Below, one piece after another: positions 7,967 to 16,343 of a stretch of 64,000 bases of DNA. The notes under the pieces are model-generated. The model saw nothing but the letters and a program-made list of their open reading frames with translations, had not been told where the DNA came from and searched no databases. The position numbers and the translations under genes are program-made. This stretch comes from Desulfarculaceae bacterium (lineage in GTDB: Bacteria; Desulfobacterota; Desulfarculia; Desulfarculales; Desulfarculaceae), in contig JAIPDO010000008.1 of NCBI GenBank assembly GCA_021737645.1, positions 1 to 64,000 of the forward strand, written 5' to 3'. Position 1 is the first letter of the stretch. Each line of letters opens with the position of its first letter.

Positions 7967-10321
7967 ATGAGCGGCAACTTCGAGGTAATTGGAAGCCGGG
8001 CCGCCCGCAAGGACGCCCCCAACAAGTCCACGGGCAAGGCCCAGTACATCGAGGACATCAAGTTCCCCGGTGAGCTGGCCGGAGCCCTGCTGCAAAGCCC
8101 CCATGCCCACGCCAAAATTTTGAACATAGACACCTCCAAGGCCCAGGCCCTGCCGGGCGTGGTGGCGGTAATCACCGCCCGGGACGTGCCCGCGGTCAAA
8201 TACGGCGTGTCCCCGGCTCGCTACGATGAGAACCTGTTCGCCGTGGACCGGGTGCGCTACGTGGGCGACGAGATCGCCGCCGTGGCCGCCGAGGATTTGA
8301 CCACCGCGCAAAAGGCGGTGGAGCTCATCGAGGTGGAGTACGAACCCTTGCCGGTGCTGCTCAGCGTGGATCAGGCCACGGCCGAAGGCGCGCCCTGGAT
8401 TCACGAGGAGTTCCCGGACAACATCTGCGCCCAGGTGGAGCAGGAGTTCGGCGATGTGGAGGCGGCCTTTGCCGACTGCGACCTGGTCCAGGAAGGCAGC
8501 TTCTTTTCCAAGCGCCAGGACGGGGCTTTTATAGAGCCCAACCAATGCGTGGCGCTTATGGGCCACGACGGCGTCCTGACTCTGCACAGCAGCACCCAGG
8601 TGCCCCACTACGTGCAGCGCACCGTGGCCATGGTCACCGGGCTAAACATGAGCCAGGTGCGGGTGGTCAAGCCCTACGTAGGCGGCGGCTTCGGTCCCAA
8701 GGCCTCGGCCACGCCCATCGACCTGTCGGCCAGCTTCCTGGCCATGAAGACCGGCCGCCCGGTGCGCATGGCCTACACCCGCGAGCAGGTGTTTCTTTTC
8801 AGCCGGGCCCGCCACGGCTTCATCCACAAGATGAAGATCGGGGCCAAAAAAGACGGCACCCTCATGGCCCTGGACCACCAGGCCACCCTGGAAGGCGGGG
8901 CCTACTCCTCCTTTGGCATTGCCACGGTGTATTACGCCGGGTCGCTGTTGGGCGGCCCCTACAAGCTGCCCAATATGCGCTACCACGGCTTGCGCGTATT
9001 CACCAACAAGCCCGCCTGCGGGGCCCAGCGGGGCCACGGAGGGGTCATCGCCCGGGCCTTGTTCGAGCAGCAGTTGGACATCATCGCCGAAAAGCTGGGC
9101 ATGGACCCCATCGAGCTTCGCCTTAAAAACATGATGGAAACCGGCGACGTGACCTGCAACGACCTGGCCATGAGCAGCCTGGGCATGCGCGAGTGCATCG
9201 AGGCGGTGAAAAATGGCTCGGGCTGGGATGAGAAAAAAGGCAAGCTGCCGCCGGGCAAAGGCATCGGCATGGCCTGCGGCTTTTTCGTCTCCGGCGCGGG
9301 CTACCCCATCTACCGCAGCGAGACCTATCACTGCACCATAATGATCAAGGCCGACGAGGACGGCGGTGGCGTCACCGTGTACACCGCCTCGGCCGAGATA
9401 GGCCAAGGCTCGGACACCGCCATGGCCATGATCGCCGCCGAGGCAGTGGGCATCCCCTATGAGCAGGTGCGGATCAAAAGCGGCGACACCGACTTCGGCA
9501 TCGACCTGGGCGCCTACTCCTCGCGCACCACCTTGATGACCGGCCACGCCACCAAGGAGGCGGGCGACAACCTCAAGGCCATGATCCTGGAGGTGCTGGC
9601 CCAGGAGTTGGGCATCGGCCAGGAACGCCTGGACATCAAAAACGGCCTGGTAAAGATCAGCGGCGCCCCGGTGGACTTCACGGCCATTCGCACCGGCTAC
9701 ATCAAGGAGCATCGCGGCTGGCAGGACCAGCCCCAGGGCGATGAGCTCACCTTCCGCGAGGCGGCCCGCCTGGCGTATCTGCGCCGGGGCACTCTGGTGG
9801 CCACGGGCAAATACAAGCCCCCGGTGCTGGGCGGCAAGTACAAGGGCGCGGCGGTGGGCACCAGCCCGGCCTACGGCTGCTCGGCCCAGGTGGCCGAGGT
9901 GAGCGTGGACTTCGAGACCGGCCAGATCAAGGTGGAGCGCATCACCGACGCCCACGACTGCGGCCAGGCGGTGAATCTGACCAGCGTGGAAGCCCAGATG
10001 CAGGGCTCGGTGTCCATGGGCCTGGGCGAGGCCCTGTTCGAGGAAGTGAAGTTCGACGCACAGGGCCGCATCCTCAACGCCAGCCTGGGCGAGTATCACA
10101 TCCCCACGGTGATGGACATGCCCGAAACCAAGTGCATCGTGGTGGAGTCCGGCGAGCCCAACGGACCCTTCGGAGCCAAGGAGGTGGGCGAAGGGGCCAT
10201 CATGCCCACCATTCCGGCCATCTTGAACGCGGTGCGCAACGCCACCGGCCTGGTGCTGGAGGAAACTCCCCTCACCCCGGAGCGGGTCTACCTGGCCCTT
10301 AAAAGGCATAAAGGGGCGTGA
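7967..10321 (+). CDS. Molybdenum hydroxylase catalytic subunit (xanthine dehydrogenase/4-hydroxybenzoyl-CoA reductase-like)
   Basis: Molybdopterin-binding catalytic subunit, 784 residues. It has the N-terminal hammerhead domain (about 15-130), the cofactor-contact motif VGGGFGPKA (about 237-245), GAQRGHGG (about 352-359) and, near the C-terminus, GAKEVGEG with the probable catalytic Glu. The AYRCSFR active-site loop of CO dehydrogenase is absent, so it is not a CO dehydrogenase. The GAQRGHG pattern and the adjacent CoA ligase suggest an aromatic or N-heterocyclic acid, or its CoA ester, as substrate. The missing beta-subunit 4Fe-4S argues against a standard 4-hydroxybenzoyl-CoA reductase. The substrate therefore remains open. 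Confidence 0.92.
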   Translation: MSGNFEVIGSRAARKDAPNKSTGKAQYIEDIKFPGELAGALLQSPHAHAKILNIDTSKAQALPGVVAVITARDVPAVKYGVSPARYDENLFAVDRVRYVGDEIAAVAAEDLTTAQKAVELIEVEYEPLPVLLSVDQATAEGAPWIHEEFPDNICAQVEQEFGDVEAAFADCDLVQEGSFFSKRQDGAFIEPNQCVALMGHDGVLTLHSSTQVPHYVQRTVAMVTGLNMSQVRVVKPYVGGGFGPKASATPIDLSASFLAMKTGRPVRMAYTREQVFLFSRARHGFIHKMKIGAKKDGTLMALDHQATLEGGAYSSFGIATVYYAGSLLGGPYKLPNMRYHGLRVFTNKPACGAQRGHGGVIARALFEQQLDIIAEKLGMDPIELRLKNMMETGDVTCNDLAMSSLGMRECIEAVKNGSGWDEKKGKLPPGKGIGMACGFFVSGAGYPIYRSETYHCTIMIKADEDGGGVTVYTASAEIGQGSDTAMAMIAAEAVGIPYEQVRIKSGDTDFGIDLGAYSSRTTLMTGHATKEAGDNLKAMILEVLAQELGIGQERLDIKNGLVKISGAPVDFTAIRTGYIKEHRGWQDQPQGDELTFREAARLAYLRRGTLVATGKYKPPVLGGKYKGAAVGTSPAYGCSAQVAEVSVDFETGQIKVERITDAHDCGQAVNLTSVEAQMQGSVSMGLGEALFEEVKFDAQGRILNASLGEYHIPTVMDMPETKCIVVESGEPNGPFGAKEVGEGAIMPTIPAILNAVRNATGLVLEETPLTPERVYLALKRHKGA

Positions 10322-10521
10322 GCGCCCCTCCCTCCCCAGGCAAGCGCCCGGCGGACAGCGCGCCGCCGGGCGCGCGCCTTTCCCCAGGCCGCGACAAGTT
10401 CCAGGTCTACGGCGAGGAGATGGTGGAAAAGACGGTGCGCCAGACCGGCAAAAGCGGCCGGGTGTATGTGCCCCAGAACTGGATCGGCAAGCGGGTCAAG
10501 GTTATCCTGGTTAGTAGGTAA
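10318..10521 (+). CDS. Small DUF2080-like protein
   Basis: A 67-residue protein. Its last 35 residues (EKTVRQTGKSGRVYVPQNW, then GKRVKVIL) resemble DUF2080, a short domain labelled 'transposon-encoded' in databases because it was first seen beside archaeal transposases. The pattern 'TGKSGRVYVP.nWiGKrVKV' also looks like an AbrB/MazE-type swapped-hairpin DNA-binding fold. The first 25 residues are Pro/Ala rich and probably disordered. Start GTG 10318 overlaps the stop of the catalytic subunit gene (GTGA). No transposase is nearby, so here it is an operon member rather than an insertion-sequence remnant. Function unknown. Confidence 0.65.
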   Translation: MSAPPSPGKRPADSAPPGARLSPGRDKFQVYGEEMVEKTVRQTGKSGRVYVPQNWIGKRVKVILVSR

Positions 10522-10542
10522 CCATTTGCTCGACGGAGAGCC

Positions 10543-10755
10543 ATGCCACCGACCATCACCATAACCGTGGACGGCTTGGCCGAAGATGTGCCCCAGGGCC
10601 TCAGCCTGCCCCAGCTCATCGAGCGCCACCAAGCCCAGCACAAGGACCTGATCGTGGAGATCAACGGTCGCTTCGTGCACCCCAAAACCTACGATGAGGT
10701 GGAGATCAACCAAGGCGACCGGGTGGAGCTGATCCACCCCGCCTTTGGTGGATAG
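10543..10755 (+). CDS. ThiS/MoaD-like sulfur-carrier protein
   Basis: A 70-residue beta-grasp protein ending in Phe-Gly-Gly, the diglycine tail that is adenylated and thiocarboxylated in ThiS and MoaD. The end of the fold, GDRVELIHPAFGG, is typical. It lies 2 bases before an E1-like activating-enzyme gene, a natural partner. In thiamine or molybdopterin synthesis genes this pair donates sulfur; the position directly after a Mo hydroxylase suggests a dedicated role in cofactor supply or sulfuration. No ThiG or MoaE lies beside it, so the acceptor is unknown. Confidence 0.85.
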   Translation: MPPTITITVDGLAEDVPQGLSLPQLIERHQAQHKDLIVEINGRFVHPKTYDEVEINQGDRVELIHPAFGG

Positions 10756-10757
10756 CC

Positions 10758-11495
10758 ATGCCCTCCCGCTACACCATGCAGGAGCTCCTGGCTGGATGGG
10801 GGCCTGAGGGACAGGCCCGCCTGGGGCGAGCCACGGTGGTGGTGCTGGGCCTGGGCGGCTTGGGCGGCACCGCTGCTCTGCTCCTGGCTCGGGCCGGGGT
10901 GGGCCGTTTGCGCCTTGTGGACCCGGACCGGGTGTCCCTGGACAATTTGCACCGCCAGCTTCTCTACGTCGAGGTGGACGCGGCCCAGGGCGAGCCCAAG
11001 GCCGATGCCGCCACCCAACGCCTGGCCCAGGTCAACCGCGAAGTGAGCCTGGAGCCGGTGATGGCCGAGTTCAAGAAGGACAACGGGGCCGAGCTGCTGC
11101 GCGGAGCCGACCTGGTGCTGGATTGCCTGGACCGTCCCCAGCCACGCTTCCTGCTCAACGATCTGTGCCTCAAGCTGCCCCTGCCCTGGGTGCATGCCGG
11201 AGTGGTGGCCGCCCAGGGGCAGGTATTGGTGCTGCGCCCCAGAGTCACTCCCTGCCTGCGCTGCTGGTTCCCGGAGCCTGGCGAACCCGCCCTCACCTCG
11301 GCGCGTGACGGCATCCTGGGCCCGGCCGCCGCGGTCATGGCCTCGCTGCAAGCGGGCGAGGCCATCAAGCTTTTGCTGGGCCGGGACGATGCCCTACTCA
11401 CCGGCATGCTGATGGTGAGCCTGTGGCCACCCAGCTTCCGGGAGGTTCGCTTCAGCCGGGGCGGCCAGGAGCCGTGCCCGGTTTGCGGCTACTGA
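10758..11495 (+). CDS. ThiF/MoeB/HesA-family E1-like adenylyltransferase
   Basis: Activates the C-terminal glycine of the preceding sulfur carrier with ATP. The 245-residue product has the nucleotide-binding motif GLGGLGG (about 32-38), the conserved VDPDRVSLDNLHRQ (about 53-66) with the Arg and Asp used in adenylation, and Asp at DCLD (about 119-122). Two CxxC pairs (CLRC about 174-177 and CPVC near the end) form the structural zinc site. There is no C-terminal rhodanese domain, so sulfur must come from another protein. It is the last gene of the cluster that begins with the TRAP transporter. Confidence 0.92.
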   Translation: MPSRYTMQELLAGWGPEGQARLGRATVVVLGLGGLGGTAALLLARAGVGRLRLVDPDRVSLDNLHRQLLYVEVDAAQGEPKADAATQRLAQVNREVSLEPVMAEFKKDNGAELLRGADLVLDCLDRPQPRFLLNDLCLKLPLPWVHAGVVAAQGQVLVLRPRVTPCLRCWFPEPGEPALTSARDGILGPAAAVMASLQAGEAIKLLLGRDDALLTGMLMVSLWPPSFREVRFSRGGQEPCPVCGY

Positions 11496-11664
11496 ACTTT
11501 AGCCCCCGCCTGGATCATCACGGACCTTGCCCCTCTCCCCCTGAATAGCGTTATGATAGAGACTATCAAGAGCCTTTAGCACCACGCCCAACGGCCCCAA
11601 CTCGCCGCAGCGGTTGCGTGATGCCTTTAAGCACAACCCCTGACCCAAGCGCGGAGTAACCCTG

Positions 11665-12180
11665 ATGCTCACCGAAAAAATGGAAGCGGCCATCAACGCT
11701 CAAATCAACGCCGAAATTTATTCCTCCTATTTGTACATGTCCATGGCCACCTGGTTCGACGCCGAGGCGCTGCCGGGCATGGCCCACTGGATGCGGGTGC
11801 AGGCCCAGGAGGAAATGACCCACGCCTTCAAATTCTACAACTACATAAACGAGCGCGGCGGCCGGGTGGTCCTCAGCGCCATAGACGGCCCGGCCACCGA
11901 GTGGGACAGCCCCTTGGCTGTGTTCCAGGCCGTGGCCGAGCACGAGGCCAAGGTGACCGGGCTAATCAACGGGCTCATGGACCTGGCCCTGGAAATCCGG
12001 GACCACGCCTCCAGCAGCTTTTTGCAGTGGTTCATCGACGAGCAGGTGGAAGAGGAGTCCAGCGCCGCGGACACGGTGGGCAAGATGAAACTGGCCCAGG
12101 ACAACCCCAGCGCCCTGTTGATGCTGGACAAGGATCTGGCCGCCCGCGTATTCAATCCGCCGGTGTGGCTGGTCATATAG
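11665..12180 (+). CDS. Ferritin (non-heme, FtnA type)
   Basis: Iron-storage protein, 171 residues. Ferroxidase-centre residues fit the family: Glu17 in NAEIYSSYLY, Glu50 and His53 in QEEMTH, Glu94 in AEHEAKV and the Gln/Glu of the fourth helix (EQVEEE). The absence of a bacterioferritin heme Met and the length point to FtnA. GGAG lies about 10 bases before ATG 11665. It stands alone after the hydroxylase cluster and 31 bases before an octaheme cytochrome gene; a shared transcript is possible. Confidence 0.95.
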   Translation: MLTEKMEAAINAQINAEIYSSYLYMSMATWFDAEALPGMAHWMRVQAQEEMTHAFKFYNYINERGGRVVLSAIDGPATEWDSPLAVFQAVAEHEAKVTGLINGLMDLALEIRDHASSSFLQWFIDEQVEEESSAADTVGKMKLAQDNPSALLMLDKDLAARVFNPPVWLVI

Positions 12181-12211
12181 CCCCCGCCCATCGTCTGCCA
12201 TGGAGTGAGCA

Positions 12212-13702
12212 ATGCGTTTGTTGCGACCCCTGACCTGCGCCCTGGCCTTGGTGCTGCTGGCCGCCCTGCCCGGCTTGGCCGCGCCCCAGGCTCCCCTAAG
12301 CGAAGCCACCCAGGCCTGCCTGGACTGCCACAACGACGCCACGCCCGGCATCGTGGCCGACTGGCAGCGGGGCCGCATGTCAAAAAAGACCCCGGCCCAG
12401 GCCCTCAAGGAGCCGGAGGCCCAGCGACGGGTATCGGCCGAAAAGATACCCGCCGAGCTGATGCAAGTGGCCGTGGGGTGCGCCGAGTGTCACACCGGCG
12501 ACGCCAAGGCCCACGCCGACAGCTTTGAGCACGGCGACAAACAGGTGCACCCGGTGGTCACCCCGGCCGACTGCGCCCGCTGCCATCCCAAAGAGCGGGA
12601 GCAGTACGGGCACAACCTCATGGCCCACGCTCGCGCCAACCTTCTCAAGAACCCCATCTATATGGACTTGGCTCAGCAGACCAACGGGGTGCCCAAGGTG
12701 ATGGGCGGCAAGATCAGCATGGGCTCGCCCAGCGCCTTGGCCGAGGCCGAATCGTGTCTCTACTGCCACGGCACCGAAATCAAGGTTACCGGCAGCTTGA
12801 CCCGCGACACCGGCGACTTTGGGGAGATGAGCTTCCCCAAGCTCACCGGCTGGCCCAACCGGGGGGTGGGGCGCAAGAACCCCGACGGCACGGTGGGCTC
12901 CTGCACCGCTTGCCACACCCGCCACCAGTTCGCCATAGAAATGGCCCGATCGCCCTACACCTGCTCCGAGTGTCACAAGGGACCCGACGTGCCGGTGTAC
13001 AAGGTCTACCAAGTTAGCAAACACGGCAACATCTACTACGCCATGCACAAGCAATGGGACATGGGCAAGGTGCCCTGGACCCCTGGCAAGGACTTCACCG
13101 CGCCCACCTGCGCGGCCTGCCACGTGAGCCTGTTGACCAACCCGGGCGGGGGCGTGATCGCCCAACGCACCCACCAGATGACCGACCGGCTGTGGGTGCG
13201 CCTGCTGGGGCTCATCTACGCCCACCCTCAGCCTATCAGCCCGGAAACCTGGAAGATAACCAACGCCGACGGACAGACGCTGGCCACCACCTTGAGCGGC
13301 AAGCCCGCCGCCAAGTTCCTAATCGACGTCAAGGAGCAGCAGGTGCGCCAGGCGCGCATGGCCAAGGTGTGCGGAGCCTGCCACGCCCAAGGCTGGGTGG
13401 AGGGCCAGATGGCCCGCCTGGACCAGACCGTCAAGGACTCCGACGCCATGGTCCTGGCCGCCACCCAGTTGATGATCGACATCTGGCAAAAGGGCCTGGC
13501 CCAGGGCCCGCCCAAGGGCAGCCCCTTTGACGAATACGTGGAAAAGCTGTGGACCCAGCAATGGCTGTTCTACGCCAACTCCACCCGCTTCGCCTCAGCC
13601 ATGATGGGCGCGGACCTGGGGGTGTTCGACAACGGCCGTTGGGATTTGAACAAGACGGTGCGTCACATGCAGGATTGGATCAAGGTGCATCAAAAGCGCT
13701 AA
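12212..13702 (+). CDS. Octaheme c-type cytochrome of the hydroxylamine oxidoreductase family
   Basis: Exported multiheme redox protein, 496 residues, with a signal peptide (about 1-24). Exactly eight CxxCH heme sites are seen (CLDCH at 36-40, then CAECH, CARCH, CLYCH, CTACH, CSECH, CAACH, CGACH). The HAO-like segment YQVSKHGNIYY lies between hemes six and seven. The C-terminal region that holds the cross-linking tyrosine in ammonia-oxidiser HAO reads GADLGVFDNGRWD here, and I see no equivalent tyrosine, so a reductive role (nitrite or hydroxylamine to ammonia) is more likely than hydroxylamine oxidation. That assignment is inferred. GGAG precedes the ATG, and an intrinsic terminator follows. 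Confidence 0.9.
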   Translation: MRLLRPLTCALALVLLAALPGLAAPQAPLSEATQACLDCHNDATPGIVADWQRGRMSKKTPAQALKEPEAQRRVSAEKIPAELMQVAVGCAECHTGDAKAHADSFEHGDKQVHPVVTPADCARCHPKEREQYGHNLMAHARANLLKNPIYMDLAQQTNGVPKVMGGKISMGSPSALAEAESCLYCHGTEIKVTGSLTRDTGDFGEMSFPKLTGWPNRGVGRKNPDGTVGSCTACHTRHQFAIEMARSPYTCSECHKGPDVPVYKVYQVSKHGNIYYAMHKQWDMGKVPWTPGKDFTAPTCAACHVSLLTNPGGGVIAQRTHQMTDRLWVRLLGLIYAHPQPISPETWKITNADGQTLATTLSGKPAAKFLIDVKEQQVRQARMAKVCGACHAQGWVEGQMARLDQTVKDSDAMVLAATQLMIDIWQKGLAQGPPKGSPFDEYVEKLWTQQWLFYANSTRFASAMMGADLGVFDNGRWDLNKTVRHMQDWIKVHQKR

Positions 13703-13723
13703 GGCCCACCCTACAAACAACCG

Positions 13724-13754
13724 CGCCCCGCCAACTCGGCGGGGCGTTTTTTTT
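13724..13754 (+). terminator. Intrinsic terminator after the octaheme cytochrome gene
   Basis: CGCCCCGCC (13724-13732) pairs with GGCGGGGCG (13738-13746) around loop AACTC and is followed by eight T residues. This is a textbook rho-independent terminator for the plus-strand gene. Confidence 0.93.
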
Positions 13755-13887
13755 GCTGGACGGGAACAAACAACTATTTAAAATTTATGCGGTCCTCATG
13801 GAAAAAGCGCCAGCCCTACCTGGTTGCGTTTGTACCCGGCACCAGCGCAGCCGGCAACGCGGCATACCGGTGGCTGGCTGTGCCGGG

Positions 13888-14532
13888 CTAAACTCCGCGC
13901 CGGACCTCGGGCCAAAGCTCCTTGTGCAGGGGCAATTGAAAGCGCACCGGCAGGCGATCTTCCAGTATCCACCCGGCCACCTCGCGGGGGGCGATGGCCC
14001 CGTACACGCAGGAAAACAGCACCCCCGCGCGTTCGGGCAGGTGGTGGCGTTCCATCAGGCGGTGGGCGTAGTCGTAATCGGTCCGATCGGCCACCACGAA
14101 CTTTATCTCATGGTGGGGCCGAAGCATTTCCAGGTTGGGCCAGTGCATGCGCTCGTGCATGCCCGAAGAGGGGCACTTGAGATCCATGATCACGTGCACT
14201 TCCTCCGGCACCGGGGCCAGGCTCACGGCCCCGCTGGTTTCCAAGAGCACGGTGTAGCCTTCTTGCAGGAACATCTCCATCATGCGGGGCGCCGTGTCCT
14301 GGGCCAGGGGCTCGCCGCCGGTAAGCTCCACCAGCTCCACCCCCAAGCCGGCCACCTGCCCCAGTATCTCCTCCAGAATCATCTCCCGCCCTTCAGTTTT
14401 GGCATAGGCGGTGTCGCACCAGACGCAATCCAGGGGGCAGCCGCTGGTGCGCACGAAAACGCAGGGCAACCCCACGAAGCTGCTTTCACCTTGCAAGCTT
14501 AGAAATATCTCGCAGACCTTGAGCTTATACAT
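13888..14532 (-). CDS. queE: 7-carboxy-7-deazaguanine synthase (QueE)
   Basis: Radical SAM enzyme that makes 7-carboxy-7-deazaguanine on the path to queuosine. The 214-residue product has the QueE-type CX3CX2C cluster motif in GCPLDCVWCD (about 31-40), the N-terminal SLQGESSFVG region, and the SAM-binding ELTGGEPL (about 68-75). Length is normal for the family. It is encoded alone; tgt and queA of the same pathway are at 33-35 kb, and queC/queD are not in the window. An antisense open frame at 13549-14502 is rejected because this strand carries the recognisable protein. Confidence 0.93.
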   Translation of the reverse strand: MYKLKVCEIFLSLQGESSFVGLPCVFVRTSGCPLDCVWCDTAYAKTEGREMILEEILGQVAGLGVELVELTGGEPLAQDTAPRMMEMFLQEGYTVLLETSGAVSLAPVPEEVHVIMDLKCPSSGMHERMHWPNLEMLRPHHEIKFVVADRTDYDYAHRLMERHHLPERAGVLFSCVYGAIAPREVAGWILEDRLPVRFQLPLHKELWPEVRRGV

Positions 14533-14661
14533 CTTTCCGCTCTCCCCAGGCGGCCTTGGCCTTTCAACCTAATTTAAGATATCATTTTTTAACGAGGCGG
14601 TGAATCATCGGCCATGCCGCTTTTTGGATCATCCTCAAATTTGGCCGTGGGAGCAACATAG

Positions 14662-15438
14662 TTGCCTTATCTCGCACTGGACAAAAAATACTTCAACAAG
14701 GTCACCATCGCGGTGGGCCTTTTGGCCATCTCCGGGATTTTCTTCCTGGGCTTCTGGATCTACACCGGCGAGCTGGCCTACATCTCCAAGTACTTCTACA
14801 TCCACCTGGCCTTTCTGCCCATCCACGCCCTGGTGCTGGGCCTGATCCTGGACGAGTTGATCCAAATGCGCGAAAAACTCGAGCGGCGCAAACGGCTCAA
14901 CATGTTCCTGGGCATATTCTTCCGGCAGATGGGCATCGACATTATGCTCAACCTGCTCAATCTGGTGCAAAACCGGGATGAGATGGAAGAGCAGATGCTG
15001 GTGGATAAAAGTTGGAACGCACGGCGTTTCGCCCAGGCCCGCCGAAAGCTGGCCGGGTTCAAGCTGAACATGGACCCCAACCCCAGGATGCTGGCCGCCC
15101 TCATGGAGGTCTTGATTTCGCGAGAAGATGAAATCATCGCCATGACCCGCAACCCTCTGATGCTGGAGTTCGAGAGCTTGCATCATTGCCTGCTCACCCT
15201 GTTCCATATCATCGAGGAGTTCCACTTCCGGGGCCCGGTGGAAAAACTCAGGCCCGAGGTGCTTAAACATCTGGCCCAGGACGCGGCCAAGTCCCTCATC
15301 AGCCTGGCGGCGCTGTGGGTTGCCTATTTGGAGCACCTCAAGGATGAGCATCCGGTTCTGTTCGGCTTCCAGGTGGGCCTGCACAACTCCATCCAGCCCA
15401 TGGAGTTGGATGGAAACGGCGACGAGTTGCAAGACTGA
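14662..15438 (+). CDS. Membrane-anchored protein of unknown function
   Basis: A 258-residue protein I do not recognise. Two hydrophobic segments near the N-terminus (about 15-37 and 43-66) are followed by a basic stretch, REKLERRKR, and a helical, presumably cytoplasmic domain of some 180 residues. No catalytic motif is visible. The start is TTG 14662 with GGGAG 8 bases upstream. It is transcribed divergently from queE, and a glycosyltransferase gene begins 20 bases after it, so the two may form an operon concerned with the envelope (inference). Confidence 0.7.
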   Translation: MPYLALDKKYFNKVTIAVGLLAISGIFFLGFWIYTGELAYISKYFYIHLAFLPIHALVLGLILDELIQMREKLERRKRLNMFLGIFFRQMGIDIMLNLLNLVQNRDEMEEQMLVDKSWNARRFAQARRKLAGFKLNMDPNPRMLAALMEVLISREDEIIAMTRNPLMLEFESLHHCLLTLFHIIEEFHFRGPVEKLRPEVLKHLAQDAAKSLISLAALWVAYLEHLKDEHPVLFGFQVGLHNSIQPMELDGNGDELQD

Positions 15439-15458
15439 GCGCCGCGGCGGTCAAAAAC

Positions 15459-16199
15459 TTGAGCAAAGCATACCCAAGTAGCCTTCCATCTCTGGCCGCC
15501 GTGCCGGGCAGGGGCTGCTGCGGGGGGCGAATAAGCGTAATAATCCCCACCCTGAACGAAGAAGCGGGCATCGCCGACTGCCTGACCAAGGTTCGCCGCG
15601 CCCCCGGGGTGGAGGTGATCGTGGCCGACGGCGGCAGCCGCGACGCCACCGTGGAGGCGGCCCGCCGGGCCGGGGCCAAGGTGATCGCCGCGCCCAGAGG
15701 CCGGGCCATCCAGATGAACGCCGGGGCCGCCGCCTCCCAGGGAGACATCCTGCTTTTTTTGCATGCCGACACCATGCTTCCCCCCGGCTGGGAAGCCGAG
15801 GCGCGCCGGACCCTGGCCCGGCCCGGTGCGGTGGCCGGGGCCTTCACCTTTCGCCTGGACCGGCGCACCGCTGGCCTCCGCTTCATAGAGCTGGCCGTGG
15901 CCTGGCGCTGCCGCCTGGCCGCAATGCCCTATGGCGATCAGGGCTTGTTCTTGCGCAGGCGGGATTTCATGGCCGTGGGCGGCTTTCCCACCCTGCCCAT
16001 CATGGAAGATTGCGAGCTTGTGCGCCGCCTGAAAAAGCGAGGGAGTATCATTGTTTCGCCCGCCCCGGCCCTCACCTCGGCCCGCCGTTGGCAGAAGAGG
16101 GGCATACTAACCACCACCGCCTTTAACTCCCTGGTGGTGGTGGCATTTTACCTGGGCTACTCCCCCTCCCTGCTCCGCCGCCTCTACGACCGCGTTTAA
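15459..16199 (+). CDS. Family 2 glycosyltransferase (TIGR04283 type)
   Basis: Nucleotide-sugar-dependent glycosyltransferase with a GT-A fold, 246 residues. Motifs are IPTLNEEAGI (about 29-38), the VADGGSRDAT loop (about 55-64), and LLFLHADT (about 98-105), where HAD replaces the usual DxD and matches the TIGR04283 subgroup ('transferase 2, rSAM/selenodomain-associated'). A C-terminal hydrophobic stretch (about 218-235) may sit at the membrane. The TTG start at 15459 lacks a clear ribosome site; a GTG at 15501 is an alternative. The acceptor is unknown. Confidence 0.85.
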   Translation: MSKAYPSSLPSLAAVPGRGCCGGRISVIIPTLNEEAGIADCLTKVRRAPGVEVIVADGGSRDATVEAARRAGAKVIAAPRGRAIQMNAGAAASQGDILLFLHADTMLPPGWEAEARRTLARPGAVAGAFTFRLDRRTAGLRFIELAVAWRCRLAAMPYGDQGLFLRRRDFMAVGGFPTLPIMEDCELVRRLKKRGSIIVSPAPALTSARRWQKRGILTTTAFNSLVVVAFYLGYSPSLLRRLYDRV

Positions 16200-16343
16200 T
16201 ATCCTAGGTTCCCGCTTCCGCTTAAATGTGAAATACATTCAGCGGGCATCAACCGGGTTGACAGTAACATTGCTCGCGGATACTAATGGTTATTCACGAT
16301 GAGGATTCGCGGGCTCTGCCCGTAAAGCAGCGGGAGAAAAATC

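Noticed and set aside
8642-10309. Long antisense open frame of about 555 codons over the Mo hydroxylase large subunit gene
   Set aside because: It is the mirror of a high-GC gene; the product is His/Gly-rich without motifs, while the plus strand codes a recognised protein.
13549-14502. Plus-strand open frame of 317 codons overlapping the cytochrome and queE
   Set aside because: It runs through a strong terminator, is antisense to queE and has no ribosome site.
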